DNA from: Bryobacterales bacterium
Lineage (GTDB): Bacteria; Acidobacteriota; Terriglobia; Bryobacterales; Bryobacteraceae
Assembly: GCA_003164035.1 (NCBI GenBank)
Contig: PLRS01000050.1
Coordinates: 1-64,000, forward strand
Reading direction: 5' to 3'
Length of the DNA stretch: 64,000 nt
Shown: positions 51,624 to 60,843 of the stretch, in pieces
How positions within the stretch are numbered: the stretch's first letter is position 1
Layout: every line of letters begins with the position of its first letter
Translations under genes and position numbers: made by a program
Notes under the pieces: generated by a model
Databases searched by the model: none
Told to the model about the DNA's origin: nothing
What the model saw: only the letters and a program-made list of their open reading frames with translations

Positions 51624-52615
51624 ACCCGCCGAATCCGTATGCCGCAAACCGCCTGACGGTGGATGGGATGGAGGTGTTCTCGCTGGAGGATGCCGCCCAC
51701 GCCATGGAAGTCCGCGTGGTCCCTACCATCGGCAACATGGCGTACCGGATCGAGGTGCGCGGCCGGAACATTCTGTGGTTCCCATACGCCAGCCCGGCGG
51801 AATTGCGGGAAAAACCGGTACTGTGCGGTATACCGTTGCTGGCGCCATGGGCCAACCGCATCGATGGCGACTCCTACTGGGCCGACGGAAGACGCTACAC
51901 GCTGAACCCGGGGCTCGACAACATTCGCCGCGACGGCGACGGCAAGCCCATCCACGGCCTGCTGAATTTCTCGCCGCTTTGGAGCGTCGTGGCTCTCGAG
52001 GCGGATCGGGATTCAGCCTCGCTCACCAGTCAATTGGAGTTCTGGAAGCACCCGGCGCTGATGGCACAATTCCCCTTCGCGCACACCATCCGGATGACGT
52101 ACCGGGTGGCGGCGGGCTCGGTCGAAGTGGAAACCGCGATCCGGAATCACGCTCTGGAAGCCATGCCGGTGGCGATCGGTTTTCACCCTTTCTTCCGCCT
52201 GGGTGACGCCGCGCGCGACCAATGGCGCGTGCACGTGGCGGCACGCGAGCGCCTGCTGCTCAATGCCGCCCTGATTCCCACCGGCCTGACCGAAGCCAAC
52301 CCGTTCGCCGATTCCCAGCCGCTGGCCGGTATCCAGTTGGACGATGTGTTCGGCAGCCTGGTACGCGACGCCGACGGCATCGCCCGTTTCTGGTTCGAAG
52401 GCGTTCGCGAGCGGGTGACGGTGGCCTACGGCCCGCGCTACTCGACGGCCGTGGTGTTCGCTCCCAGCGGCCGCGATTTCCTGTGTTTCGAACCCATGTC
52501 GGCCGTCACCAACGCTTTTAACCTGGCGCACGCTGGTGTGTTTCCCAACCTGCAAACAATCCCGCCCGGCGGCCAGTGGCGGGAGAGCTTTCGCATCGTG
52601 CCCAGCGGATTCTAG
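51620..52615 (+). CDS. Aldose 1-epimerase family protein
   Basis: A 331-residue galactose-mutarotase-fold enzyme from ATG 51620. Catalytic His is in AIGFHPFF and the general base Glu in LCFEPMSAVTNAFNL; an Arg of the substrate site is in LAPWANRIDGDSYW. Such enzymes interconvert alpha and beta anomers or hexose-6-phosphate epimers. It is translated with the small secreted protein upstream and has no signal peptide. Confidence 0.92.
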   Translation: MNPPNPYAANRLTVDGMEVFSLEDAAHAMEVRVVPTIGNMAYRIEVRGRNILWFPYASPAELREKPVLCGIPLLAPWANRIDGDSYWADGRRYTLNPGLDNIRRDGDGKPIHGLLNFSPLWSVVALEADRDSASLTSQLEFWKHPALMAQFPFAHTIRMTYRVAAGSVEVETAIRNHALEAMPVAIGFHPFFRLGDAARDQWRVHVAARERLLLNAALIPTGLTEANPFADSQPLAGIQLDDVFGSLVRDADGIARFWFEGVRERVTVAYGPRYSTAVVFAPSGRDFLCFEPMSAVTNAFNLAHAGVFPNLQTIPPGGQWRESFRIVPSGF

Positions 52616-52719
52616 ATCCGCATGGGACCACGGTTCTATCGGTTCCAGTACGGCGATAAACGCGTAGCACTGTTCCGGACCGGCGTCAGGTGAGATAACA
52701 GATTTGTACAGAAGACGCC

Positions 52720-52959
52720 ATGAGCTACCGTCACTTCTCATTCTCTTGCCGTTGCGGGCAGCAGCCCTCCCGAATCGATGAGGTCGGCGTGACCGCCGAA
52801 CACGAGTTAGTAGTCCACTGGTGGTGCGAAGATTGCCGTAAGCTGGTGTGGGCTTCGAAGCCACTCAGCGACTGCTGGCGCGAATGCCCGAAGGTGGACG
52901 ACAGCCCGAATTTCGACGCCGAATTCCTGCACAGCATCGGCGTCCGCCTGGCGGAGTAG
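52720..52959 (+). CDS. Small zinc-ribbon-like protein, 79 aa
   Basis: A 79-residue protein with two CxC/CxxC pairs (SCRCG and WCEDCR) separated by about 24 residues, consistent with a single zinc ribbon, followed by a Trp- and acidic-rich tail. The stop is nine bases from the convergent proS stop. Function unknown. Confidence 0.7.
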   Translation: MSYRHFSFSCRCGQQPSRIDEVGVTAEHELVVHWWCEDCRKLVWASKPLSDCWRECPKVDDSPNFDAEFLHSIGVRLAE

Positions 52960-52967
52960 CGGTCGCT

Positions 52968-54410
52968 TCAGTAGGCCTTGGCGATCACCGCGCGCCGTTC
53001 CACCGGCACGCCGGTCACGATGCACTTGCCCGGTCCATCGAACTCGTCCGCCAGCGGATGGTTGCGGACGCTGGCCTTGAATTCCTTGACGCGCGCGTCG
53101 CAGGCGGGGTCGTCAGCCAGGTGCGCCATCACGAACTTGCCGCCGCCCTTTTCCGCGCTGGCATCCTTTAAGATACTCTCCACCTCTTCGATGGAATTGG
53201 CGGTCACCGTGTTGGCCTTCAGGCGCTCGCGGGCGGCGGCGAAGAGGCTCTTCTGCATGGCATCGAGCGTGGCCGAAACTGTGCCGGCCAGAGCCTCCTG
53301 CGAGACGGGCTGTTTCGTGCCGGTGTCGCGGCGCTTGACCACGGCTTTACCGGCCGCCAGGTCGCGCGGCCCCAGCTCCAAAACCACCGGAACGCCCAGC
53401 CGTTCCCAGTGGAAGAACTTGGCCCCCGGCGATTGGCCGTCGCGGTCGTCGACTTTGGCGCCGATATCGGCGGCGATCTTGTGGCTGGCTTCGAGCACCG
53501 CGCCCTTCTCTTCGTCCTTGCGATAGATGGGCACCAGCACGGTCTTCACCGGCGCCAGCCGCGGCGGCAATACCAGGCCCTTGTCGTCGGAATGGGTCAT
53601 GATCAGGCCGCCGATGAGCCGTGTGGAAACGCCCCAACTGGTCTGCCAAGCGTATTCGAGCTGGCCTTCCTTATTTTGAAACTGCACGTCGAAGGCCTTG
53701 CCGAAATTCTGTCCCAGATCGTGGCTGGTGCCGGCCTGCAGCGCCAGGCCGTTCTGCATCATGGCTTCAATCGAGTAGCTTTTCAGCGCCCCGGCGAACT
53801 TCTCGGCGTGAGACTTTACACCCTTGACGACCGGCATGGCCATGACGTCTTCGGCCACCTCGCGGTAGATGTCGAGGATGCGCAGCACTTCCTCCATCGC
53901 TTCCTGGTGCGAGGAATGCGCCGTGTGGCCCTCCTGCCAGAGGAATTCGGTAGTGCGCAGAAACATGCGCGTGCGCAGCTCCCACCGCACCACGTTGGCC
54001 CACTGGTTGAGCAGCATGGGCAGGTCGCGCCAGCTATGAATCCATTTGGCGAAGAAGTGGCCGATGATGGTTTCCGAAGTCGGCCGGATGACGTAGGGCT
54101 CCTCCAGCTCCTTGCCGCCGGCCACCGTCACCACCGCCAGCTCCGGCGCGAAACCCTCCACGTGCTCGGCTTCCTTGCGCAGAAAACTCTGCGGGATGAG
54201 CAGCGGGAAGTAGGCGTTCTGATGGCCGGTGGCTTTGAAGCGGGTGTCCAGCTCGCGCTGCAAACCCTCCCACACAGCGTAGCCGTTAGGCTTGATGACC
54301 ATGCAACCCTTGACGATTTCGGCGGGTTCGGCCATGTCGCCTTGAAGGACGACGTCCTGGTACCACTGGGCAAAATCCCGGTTGCGGGGAGTAATCGGTG
54401 ATTCGGGCAT
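52968..54410 (-). CDS. proS: Prolyl-tRNA synthetase (archaeal/eukaryal-type, short form)
   Basis: A 480-residue class II synthetase of the ProRS type lacking the bacterial editing insertion. Motif 1 region [20 protein letters not shown], motif 2 with [20 protein letters not shown] and [14 protein letters not shown], and motif 3 with [16 protein letters not shown] are clear; it ends in the characteristic AKAY. It charges tRNA-Pro. It is the last gene of a four-gene minus-strand operon (gltX-glnS-carbamoyltransferase-proS), six bases after the carbamoyltransferase stop. Confidence 0.97.
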   Translation of the reverse strand: MPESPITPRNRDFAQWYQDVVLQGDMAEPAEIVKGCMVIKPNGYAVWEGLQRELDTRFKATGHQNAYFPLLIPQSFLRKEAEHVEGFAPELAVVTVAGGKELEEPYVIRPTSETIIGHFFAKWIHSWRDLPMLLNQWANVVRWELRTRMFLRTTEFLWQEGHTAHSSHQEAMEEVLRILDIYREVAEDVMAMPVVKGVKSHAEKFAGALKSYSIEAMMQNGLALQAGTSHDLGQNFGKAFDVQFQNKEGQLEYAWQTSWGVSTRLIGGLIMTHSDDKGLVLPPRLAPVKTVLVPIYRKDEEKGAVLEASHKIAADIGAKVDDRDGQSPGAKFFHWERLGVPVVLELGPRDLAAGKAVVKRRDTGTKQPVSQEALAGTVSATLDAMQKSLFAAARERLKANTVTANSIEEVESILKDASAEKGGGKFVMAHLADDPACDARVKEFKASVRNHPLADEFDGPGKCIVTGVPVERRAVIAKAY

Positions 54411-54416
54411 GTATGT

Positions 54417-55994
54417 TTATTTTTGCAGAAAGAAGTTGCCGACCAGCATGGAATCGATGCCGGAAGAATAGAAGCTGCGCAAGGCGTCGCGCGGGGTGCA
54501 TACCAGCGGCTCGCCGAACAGGTTGAACGAAGTGTTATACACCACCGGCAGTCCGGTGGATTCGCCGGCGGCTTGGAGCAGCCGCCAGTAGAGCGGATGC
54601 TCGTCGCGATCCACCGTATGGACGCGCACCAGGCCGTCGCCCATCAGCGCGGCGGCGAACTTTTCCTTCCATTCCGGGCGTACCCTCCCCACCGTGGCCA
54701 GCCAGCGGGCATTGGGGCCCACTTCGAAATAGCGCGACGCCAGCTCGGCCGGCACCGAAGCGGCAAACTTGCGGAACGGCTCGCGGTGCTTGATGTACGC
54801 GTTCAGGTTTTCGGTGGAATACGGGTCGAGCGGCGACGCCAGAATGCTGCGATTACCCAGCGCGCGCGCACCCAGCTCCATCCGCCCGTGCATCCAGGCT
54901 ACGATTTTGTGCTCGTTCAACTGGGCGACGGCGGTGCTGACCACTTCGTCGACGGTCAGCAGGTAGTGGTAGCGCAGCTTGCAGTTTTCGATGGCGTGCT
55001 TGATATCTTCGGCGGCGAAGGACGGGCCCAGGCAGAGGGTCGCGAGCGCCACGCGTTTTTCCTGGCGGTACGCGCCGTGCCAGGTTTCGAGCACCGCGCC
55101 GATGGCCGTACCCGAATTGCCGCCATCCGGCTGCACGAACACGTTTTCGAATTTAGCCGAAGTCTCGAGCGCCCGCACCACCAGCGCATTCAGCGCCAGC
55201 CCGCCGGCCACGCACAGATTGCGTCCGCTGCCGGCCATGCGCACGGCCGCTTCTTCCACGGCCCGTTGAACGCCGGCCGCCAGGTGCGCCCGCAACGGCT
55301 CCGCAATGCCGGCGCCGGAGTCGATCCCCAGGCGCTCGTAAAAGCGCGGGCCGAAGCCGCCATGGTCCAGCCGCTCGGTGCCGAAAAAACCGCGGTCGAT
55401 ACGCGGCCCGGCTTCGGTGACGTTCAGGATTTCTCCGAACAGCTCCTTGTAGCGATCGTCGCCGGCGGTGGAAAGCCACTGCACTTTGTGCTCGTCCTCG
55501 TTGGCCGCAAAGCCGAGTAGCTCGGTGACGCGGCCGTAGAGTTCGCACAGCGAATCGGGCGCGTATTGTTCCTGATCGAGGGTCATGCGCGCGCCGGTAG
55601 CCTGCCAGCGCGAGCCGCAACAGAAGCTGCCGCCGCGGTCGAGCGTCAGCACAGTCGCTTCGTCGAAGGGCGAGGGGTAATAGGCGGAAGCGGCGTGCGC
55701 CTGGTGATGGTCCACCACCGCGATGCGGCTGGAAGGAAACAGGGCGCGCAGCTCCAGGTAGAAGTCCGCTCCGGGCAAGGGCCGCGCCACGGCCACGGCA
55801 TCCACTTGTTCGGGTTTGGCGCCGGCCAACTCCAGACAGGTGGCGATGGATTTTCCGGGCAGCCGGCCGCGATGGTCCCAGTTCTTGCCCCGCCGGACGA
55901 GCTTCGATTCCTCCACCGCGGCGATCAGCTCGCCATCCCGCAACACAGCGGCGGCGGAGTCGCTGAGAATCCCTCCGATGCCGAGAATGATCAC
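54417..55994 (-). CDS. Carbamoyltransferase (NodU/CmcH/TobZ type)
   Basis: A 525-residue enzyme that should transfer carbamoyl from carbamoyl phosphate via carbamoyladenylate. N-terminal Kae1-like domain: [55 protein letters not shown] and [19 protein letters not shown]-terminal YrdC-like part: [20 protein letters not shown] and [20 protein letters not shown]. Start is GTG 55994, overlapping the glnS stop as GTGA with GGGGGAAGG upstream; an ATG 36 bases earlier is possible but within glnS. Placement among three aminoacyl-tRNA synthetases is notable. The acceptor (glycan, antibiotic or other) is unknown. Confidence 0.93.
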   Translation of the reverse strand: MIILGIGGILSDSAAAVLRDGELIAAVEESKLVRRGKNWDHRGRLPGKSIATCLELAGAKPEQVDAVAVARPLPGADFYLELRALFPSSRIAVVDHHQAHAASAYYPSPFDEATVLTLDRGGSFCCGSRWQATGARMTLDQEQYAPDSLCELYGRVTELLGFAANEDEHKVQWLSTAGDDRYKELFGEILNVTEAGPRIDRGFFGTERLDHGGFGPRFYERLGIDSGAGIAEPLRAHLAAGVQRAVEEAAVRMAGSGRNLCVAGGLALNALVVRALETSAKFENVFVQPDGGNSGTAIGAVLETWHGAYRQEKRVALATLCLGPSFAAEDIKHAIENCKLRYHYLLTVDEVVSTAVAQLNEHKIVAWMHGRMELGARALGNRSILASPLDPYSTENLNAYIKHREPFRKFAASVPAELASRYFEVGPNARWLATVGRVRPEWKEKFAAALMGDGLVRVHTVDRDEHPLYWRLLQAAGESTGLPVVYNTSFNLFGEPLVCTPRDALRSFYSSGIDSMLVGNFFLQK

Positions 55995-57691
55995 TTGCCG
56001 GCCTTCCCCCGTTTTTCGATCTTGGCCCATGTATCGCGCAGCGGCGCGGTGCGGTTGAAGACCGGCTTTTCTGGCGTTGTGTCCGGGTCCACCGAGAAAT
56101 AGCCCAGGCGCTCGAACTGGAAGAACTGCATCGGCTCCGCGCCGGCGAGCGAGGGTTCAAGTTTCGCGCCGGTCACGGCCTCAAGCGAATGGGGATTCAG
56201 GTTGACAGTGAAATCCTGGCCCTCGGGCACGTCGTTGGGATCCTCTTTAGTGAAGAGGCTGTCGTACAGCCGCACCTCGGCATCCACGGCGTGCACGGCG
56301 GAAACCCAATGGATGGTCGATTTCACCTTGCGGCCGTCGGGCGCGTTGCCGCCGCGCGTGGCGGGGTCGTAGGTGCAATGGATCTCGGTGACGCGGCCGG
56401 CGGCGTCTTTCACCGCGTTCCGGCAGGTGACGAAATACCCGTAGCGCAGGCGCACTTCGCGGCCGGGCGCGAGGCGGAAATACTGCTTGGGCGGATCTTC
56501 GCGGAAATCCTCCTGCTCGATGTAAAGTACTTTGGAAAATGGCACCTGGCGGGTGCCGGCGGAGGCGTCCTCGGGATTGTTCACCGCTTCCATGTACTCC
56601 ACCTGGCCCTCGGGATAGTTGTCGATCACGACGCGCAGCGGCCGCAGCACGGCCATGACGCGCGCGGCGCGCTTGTTGAGATCCTCGCGCACGTGATGTT
56701 CCAGCAGGGCGAATTCCAGCGTGCCGTTGGTTTTCGAGACGCCGATGGCGCCGCAGAAATTGCGGATCGCTTCCGGCGTGTAGCCACGGCGGCGAATGCC
56801 GGCCAGGGTCGGCATTCGGGGATCGTCCCAGCCACGCACATGATGGTCGCGCACAAGCTGCAGGAACTTGCGCTTGCTCATCATGGTGTAGGTCAAGTTG
56901 AGGCGGTCGAATTCGATCTGCTGCGGATGATAGATGCCGAGCGCGTCGCAGAACCAGTCGTACAACGGGCGATGGTCTTCGAATTCCAGCGTGCAGATGG
57001 AATGAGTGATGCGCTCGATAGAATCCGACTGGCCGTGGGCGTAATCGTAAGTGGGATAGAGGCACCATGCATCTCCGGTGCGGTGGTGCTCGGCGTGGAG
57101 GATGCGGTACATGATGGGGTCCCGCATATTCAGATTGGGCGACGCCATGTCGATTTTGGCCCGCAGGGTGCGCGCGCCGTCGGGGAATTCGCCGGCCTTC
57201 ATGCGCTCGAACAAATCCAGGTTTTCTTCCACCGGGCGATTGCGGAAGGGGCTCTCCTTACCGGGCTCGGTGAGCGTGCCGCGATATTGCCGCACTGCCT
57301 CGGCGTTCAGATCGCACACATAGGCTTGGCCGCCGCGAATGAGTTGCACGGCCCAGTCGTACAACTGCTGGAAATAGTCGGAGGCGTAGAAGCAGCGGTC
57401 TTCCCAATCGAATCCCAGCCAGTGCACCATTTCCTTGATGGATTCGACGTATTCGACTTCTTCCTTTTCGGGATTGGTATCGTCGAAGCGGAGATTGGTT
57501 TTACCCCCGAACTCCGCCGCCAGGCCGAAATTGAGACAGATCGACTTGGCGTGGCCGATGTGCAGATACCCGTTTGGCTCGGGCGGGAACCGGGTGTGCA
57601 CCCGGCCTCCGAATTTGTTGGTCTTCAAATCATCCAGCATGATGTCGCGGATGAAATTCGAAGGACCGCTAGGGGGATTGGACGGGTTCAT
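55991..57691 (-). CDS. glnS: Glutaminyl-tRNA synthetase
   Basis: A 566-residue class I synthetase. HIGH motif is in [25 protein letters not shown]-equivalent is [10 protein letters not shown]; typical GlnRS segments include [11 protein letters not shown]-like [39 protein letters not shown] and the two beta-barrel anticodon-binding domains near the C-terminus. The start at ATG 57691 gives the normal GlnRS length; the frame extends further upstream into gltX. It overlaps the carbamoyltransferase by GTGA and follows gltX by seven bases. Confidence 0.97.
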   Translation of the reverse strand: MNPSNPPSGPSNFIRDIMLDDLKTNKFGGRVHTRFPPEPNGYLHIGHAKSICLNFGLAAEFGGKTNLRFDDTNPEKEEVEYVESIKEMVHWLGFDWEDRCFYASDYFQQLYDWAVQLIRGGQAYVCDLNAEAVRQYRGTLTEPGKESPFRNRPVEENLDLFERMKAGEFPDGARTLRAKIDMASPNLNMRDPIMYRILHAEHHRTGDAWCLYPTYDYAHGQSDSIERITHSICTLEFEDHRPLYDWFCDALGIYHPQQIEFDRLNLTYTMMSKRKFLQLVRDHHVRGWDDPRMPTLAGIRRRGYTPEAIRNFCGAIGVSKTNGTLEFALLEHHVREDLNKRAARVMAVLRPLRVVIDNYPEGQVEYMEAVNNPEDASAGTRQVPFSKVLYIEQEDFREDPPKQYFRLAPGREVRLRYGYFVTCRNAVKDAAGRVTEIHCTYDPATRGGNAPDGRKVKSTIHWVSAVHAVDAEVRLYDSLFTKEDPNDVPEGQDFTVNLNPHSLEAVTGAKLEPSLAGAEPMQFFQFERLGYFSVDPDTTPEKPVFNRTAPLRDTWAKIEKRGKAGK

Positions 57692-57698
57692 AGGCTTC

Positions 57699-59144
57699 TC
57701 AAACCGGTGAATGCAACTTGTCGATAGCTTGCCGGATGCGGCGCAGGCTGGTGGACTGCCCCAGAACTTCCAGGGTGGAAAACAGCGGCGGGGCGGTCTT
57801 GCGGCCGCACACGGCCACGCGGATGGGCTCGAACATCTGGCCGGCCTTGATTCCCAGGCTCTGGGACGCCCCGCGCAGGGACGCTTCCAGGGCGTCGTGC
57901 GAAAACTCGGTGGCGGCGAGCGTTTCGCCGGCCTTTTCCAGGACGCGCCCGGCCAGCGCCAGGTCGCCCTTCTTGGGAACCAATTCGGCGACATCGTAGA
58001 GCGCCAGTTCGTCGCGGAAAAAGAAATCGCCCACGGTGAGCACGTCGTTCAGCAGGCGGATCCGTTCGCGCACCAGCGGGGTGATCCGCGCCATGTAATC
58101 GGGCTCGATCGGGAAACCGGCGCCGCGCACGACGGGCAGCAGCAGCACGCTCAGCTCGGCCGGATCGAGCGCGCGAATGGCTTCGGCGTTGAGCCAGACC
58201 GCTTTGGGATCGAACGGATCGGCTTCGCTGAAATTGACGACGGCGTTGCTGCGATGGACGCCGTCGAAGGAGAACAGCTCGATCAACTCCTGGCGGCTAA
58301 GCTGTTCGCGATCGTTCTTGGGCGACCAGCCGACCAGGCACAGAAAATTGACGAAGGCGTGGGGCAGGAAGCCCGAATCGCGATAGGTAGTGACGCTGAC
58401 CACCGGCCCATGGCGGCGCTTCGAGAGCTTGGTATTGTCCGGCGCAACCAGCAGGGGCAGGTGGGCGAATTCGGGAAGGTCGGCGCCGGCGGCCTCGAAA
58501 ATCAGAACGTGCTTGAAGGTGTTGGTGATGTGATCCTGGCCGCGCACGATGTGGCTGATGCGCAAATCGACGTCGTCGGCGCAGGACGCCAGGTGATAGG
58601 TCGGCATACCATCGGAACGGAGCAGGGCGAAATCCTCGATATCGGCGGTGGATTTCGCCTGCGGGCCATAGACCAGGTCGGTGAAGCGAATCTCGCGTTC
58701 GGGATCGCGCGGCACACGGAAGCGCAAGGCGAACGGCTCACCCGCGGCGGCGCGCCGGTCGCTTTCCTCGCGCGGCAGCTCGCGCATGTCGGGGTTAAAA
58801 AGCCAGGTGCCCTGGGCGCCGGATTTTTCGCTGTCGCCACCCGCGGCAGGAGTAAAATCGCGATACGCCAGTCCTTTTCGAAAGATGGCGTCAGCCATGG
58901 CGCGGTGAAACGCAAGTCGTTCGGACTGGCGGTATTGCTCGTCCCAGCCGAGATCGAGCCACCGCAGCCCCTCGAAAATCGATTCGAGCGACTGCGCCGT
59001 ATTGCGCTCGACATCGGTATCGTCGATACGCAAAATCATGGCGCCGCCATGACGGCGGGCATAGAGCCAATTGAAGATGAAAGTGCGCGCGCTCCCAATA
59101 TGCAGAAACCCTGTAGGAGACGGCGCGAAACGCACCCTGAGCAT
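57699..59144 (-). CDS. gltX: Glutamyl-tRNA synthetase
   Basis: A 481-residue class I synthetase beginning [20 protein letters not shown] at ATG 59144; the HIGH-like motif is HIGS, and the KMSKS-like motif is NTKLSKRHG. The catalytic Rossmann fold, the stem-contact region ([20 protein letters not shown]) and the helical anticodon-binding domain are all present. The order gltX-glnS-carbamoyltransferase-proS is a probable operon with promoter in the short gap before 59179. Confidence 0.97.
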   Translation of the reverse strand: MLRVRFAPSPTGFLHIGSARTFIFNWLYARRHGGAMILRIDDTDVERNTAQSLESIFEGLRWLDLGWDEQYRQSERLAFHRAMADAIFRKGLAYRDFTPAAGGDSEKSGAQGTWLFNPDMRELPREESDRRAAAGEPFALRFRVPRDPEREIRFTDLVYGPQAKSTADIEDFALLRSDGMPTYHLASCADDVDLRISHIVRGQDHITNTFKHVLIFEAAGADLPEFAHLPLLVAPDNTKLSKRRHGPVVSVTTYRDSGFLPHAFVNFLCLVGWSPKNDREQLSRQELIELFSFDGVHRSNAVVNFSEADPFDPKAVWLNAEAIRALDPAELSVLLLPVVRGAGFPIEPDYMARITPLVRERIRLLNDVLTVGDFFFRDELALYDVAELVPKKGDLALAGRVLEKAGETLAATEFSHDALEASLRGASQSLGIKAGQMFEPIRVAVCGRKTAPPLFSTLEVLGQSTSLRRIRQAIDKLHSPV

Positions 59145-59178
59145 GAACAGCTCAGTATAACAGCCGGCGGCCTTCGAG

Positions 59179-59541
59179 CTAGCTCCGTTCGCTGCCACCT
59201 CTTGACGTGCTGATCGCGGTGTCCCGTACGACGACAAGCAGATTCGCCCATTCGGTTTCAGGGAAGCGATCAATCGCCTGCATCACCGAGTGGTGGATTT
59301 TCTGCCGATTAGGCTGCCGGAGGCGCACGATCAGGATGCCGCGGTGCGGCACCGAGCGGTACTCGGTGAAGCCTTTGTCCGTCGTGATGAGCGCGCGGGA
59401 CTCCGCCGCCGACAACGCCCAGAGATCGGGGTCTCGGATTCCCTGGCAGGAGGTCCCACGAACATCCTTCACATCATGCCCAAGCGCCCGAAGGGCGTCC
59501 ACGGTCATTCTTGGGATATTCTCATCGACAAGGACACGCAT
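59179..59541 (-). CDS. DUF5615 PIN-like toxin
   Basis: A 120-residue protein of the DUF5615 PIN-like class. It begins [20 protein letters not shown], with the acidic Asp-Glu-Asn of the first strand, and has the later [20 protein letters not shown] acidic motif and [12 protein letters not shown]. Such proteins are predicted nuclease toxins working with DUF433 antitoxins. It starts three bases after the DUF433 stop. Key residues look intact. Confidence 0.9.
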   Translation of the reverse strand: MRVLVDENIPRMTVDALRALGHDVKDVRGTSCQGIRDPDLWALSAAESRALITTDKGFTEYRSVPHRGILIVRLRQPNRQKIHHSVMQAIDRFPETEWANLLVVVRDTAISTSRGGSERS

Positions 59542-59544
59542 CCG

Positions 59545-59799
59545 TCAGAGGCTGGCAACCTCGATCGGGGTCACCTGCTCCTCCGCCAAGGCGGCCGCAT
59601 AGTCGAGCGATGCCATAACGTCAGCGCGCGACAGAAACGGGTATTCGGCCAGCAGGTCCTCGACCGTATCGCCGTTCGCCAGCATGCGAACGATCTGGTG
59701 GACCGGCATACGAGTCCCTTTCACGCACGCCTGCCCATGGCAGACGTTTGGGTCTATCGAGATCCTGCCGAACTGCAACTCGGTGCCCTCCACTTTCAA
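59545..59799 (-). CDS. DUF433 antitoxin
   Basis: An 84-residue DUF433 protein with the diagnostic RISIDPNVCHGQACVKGTRM and PVHQIVRMLANGDTVEDLLA, then YPFLSRADVMASLDYAAALA, a winged-helix-like DNA-binding unit. It is expected to neutralise the adjacent DUF5615 protein and repress the operon. It is eight bases downstream of a broken ribbon-helix-helix gene. Confidence 0.93.
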   Translation of the reverse strand: MKVEGTELQFGRISIDPNVCHGQACVKGTRMPVHQIVRMLANGDTVEDLLAEYPFLSRADVMASLDYAAALAEEQVTPIEVASL

Positions 59800-59806
59800 T
59801 TCTACC

Positions 59807-60073
59807 CTAGCGAATCGAGGCTCTCTTGAACCGGCGCTCGCTTTCTTGCCGCAATTTCCGGACCCAGGCAGCCGAGCCGTCCTTCAATTCGGGATGGTCC
59901 TTGTCTTTCCAGGCTCCAGCGGCGCCCTTAAGGGCTTCAATCTGGCGGCGCCGCCGGAGCTCCTTTTGTGCCGCCTCGGCCAGAAAGCTGCTGCGCTGGC
60001 GCGGTCCGACCAACCTGTCGATGTCCTTGACGAGCTACTCCTCAAGAACGACGTGGGTGCGTTTGGTAGTCAT
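59807..60073 (-). pseudogene. Ribbon-helix-helix antitoxin-like gene with in-frame amber stop
   Basis: From ATG 60073-60071 the frame reads MTTKRTHVVLEE then TAG (60037-60035), then in the same frame LVKDIDRLVGPRQRSSFLAE and AAQKELRRRRQIEALK on to a stop at 59807. The whole is a typical 88-residue ribbon-helix-helix protein of the Arc/CopG type, where the stop replaces what is probably CAG (Gln). Reinitiation at TTG (60013) would give a protein lacking its DNA-binding strand. It lies immediately upstream of the DUF433/DUF5615 pair and may be a lost regulator. Confidence 0.75.
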
Positions 60074-60478
60074 GGGAGAAGGCCCACTAGAAGTTTAACA
60101 TCCGTGGGACTTCCACGGCGTGGCTTTGGGTAGGTCCCAGGCGTTGTACAACCGGCTGGTGCCGTTGTCGTTTAGCGCATGAGGTCGAGTCAAATATCGA
60201 TCTTTGATTTCCTCATAACATGCACGCGTGTAAATGAACCCAAATGAGCCGTTCTTGCATGCGCTCCCATGCGGCATTAAGATTCGCGGCGCCGCGGGAT
60301 AGCAGGAGCCATCCACCTAAGGCAGGGCTGGCCGGGTGGAACATTACCGATAGTCGAGCGCCGGTGAACCAGCGAGGCGTGCCGCGGCGAGACTCCGAGC
60401 CTCCTGAGGTCGCCCCGGAGGATCTCTGGTGATGAGGAAAATGGCCTGACCCATCTTGGCGCGGGTGGTGCACTGCTT
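60074..60478. other. Intergenic region, no supported gene
   Basis: About 400 bases between the broken antitoxin gene and a palindromic element. Minus-strand frames such as 60095-60240 (reading YEEIKDRYLTRPHALNDNGT) are open but lack a start signal, and I do not recognise the family. Possible gene debris. Confidence 0.25.
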
Positions 60479-60642
60479 GTGGGGCAGGCCCGCGGCCTGC
60501 GGCGGCCCCCCAGGCCGCCCGGTCGCGGCCAAGCAGCTCCGGCAGGCCGGGGGTCCGGGAAGGGGTTATTCGGGATCACGTTTGGATAGTGTGACGCGGC
60601 GGGCGGCCTGGGAGGCCGCCGCAGGCCGAGGGCCTGCCCCAC
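60479..60642. repeat. GTGGGGCAGG inverted repeat, 164 bp
   Basis: Long inverted arms, gtggggcaggcccgcggcct at 60479 and its near-complement ending ggcctgccccac at 60642, contain nested stems such as cggcctgcggcgg and ccgccgcaggcc. The end sequences resemble the GTGGGACAGG element at 27985 and other gtggggcag-ended repeats. The central part is unique. The gap continues to 60843 with no gene. Confidence 0.78.
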
Positions 60643-60843
60643 AAACTCCAGGACCTGGCTCAACCCAATTTCCACGACGTCAGGAGCGGGGGACGGTCCT
60701 TGGCGAGATCGTCTCTGGCGTCAGAAACCTCGCGTCACCCGACTCTTTGTTTACAATGGCTTGCGCAGAGGTTCCTGGAGAGTTCGGAGACTAGTCTCGG
60801 CGCTGGAGACTAAGAGTCCGCGCCACATCGGGCTTGCGCCCGC

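Noticed and set aside
56189-59213. Long plus-strand frames opposite glnS and gltX
   Set aside because: Both synthetase genes on the minus strand are unmistakable and the opposite frames show no conserved motifs.
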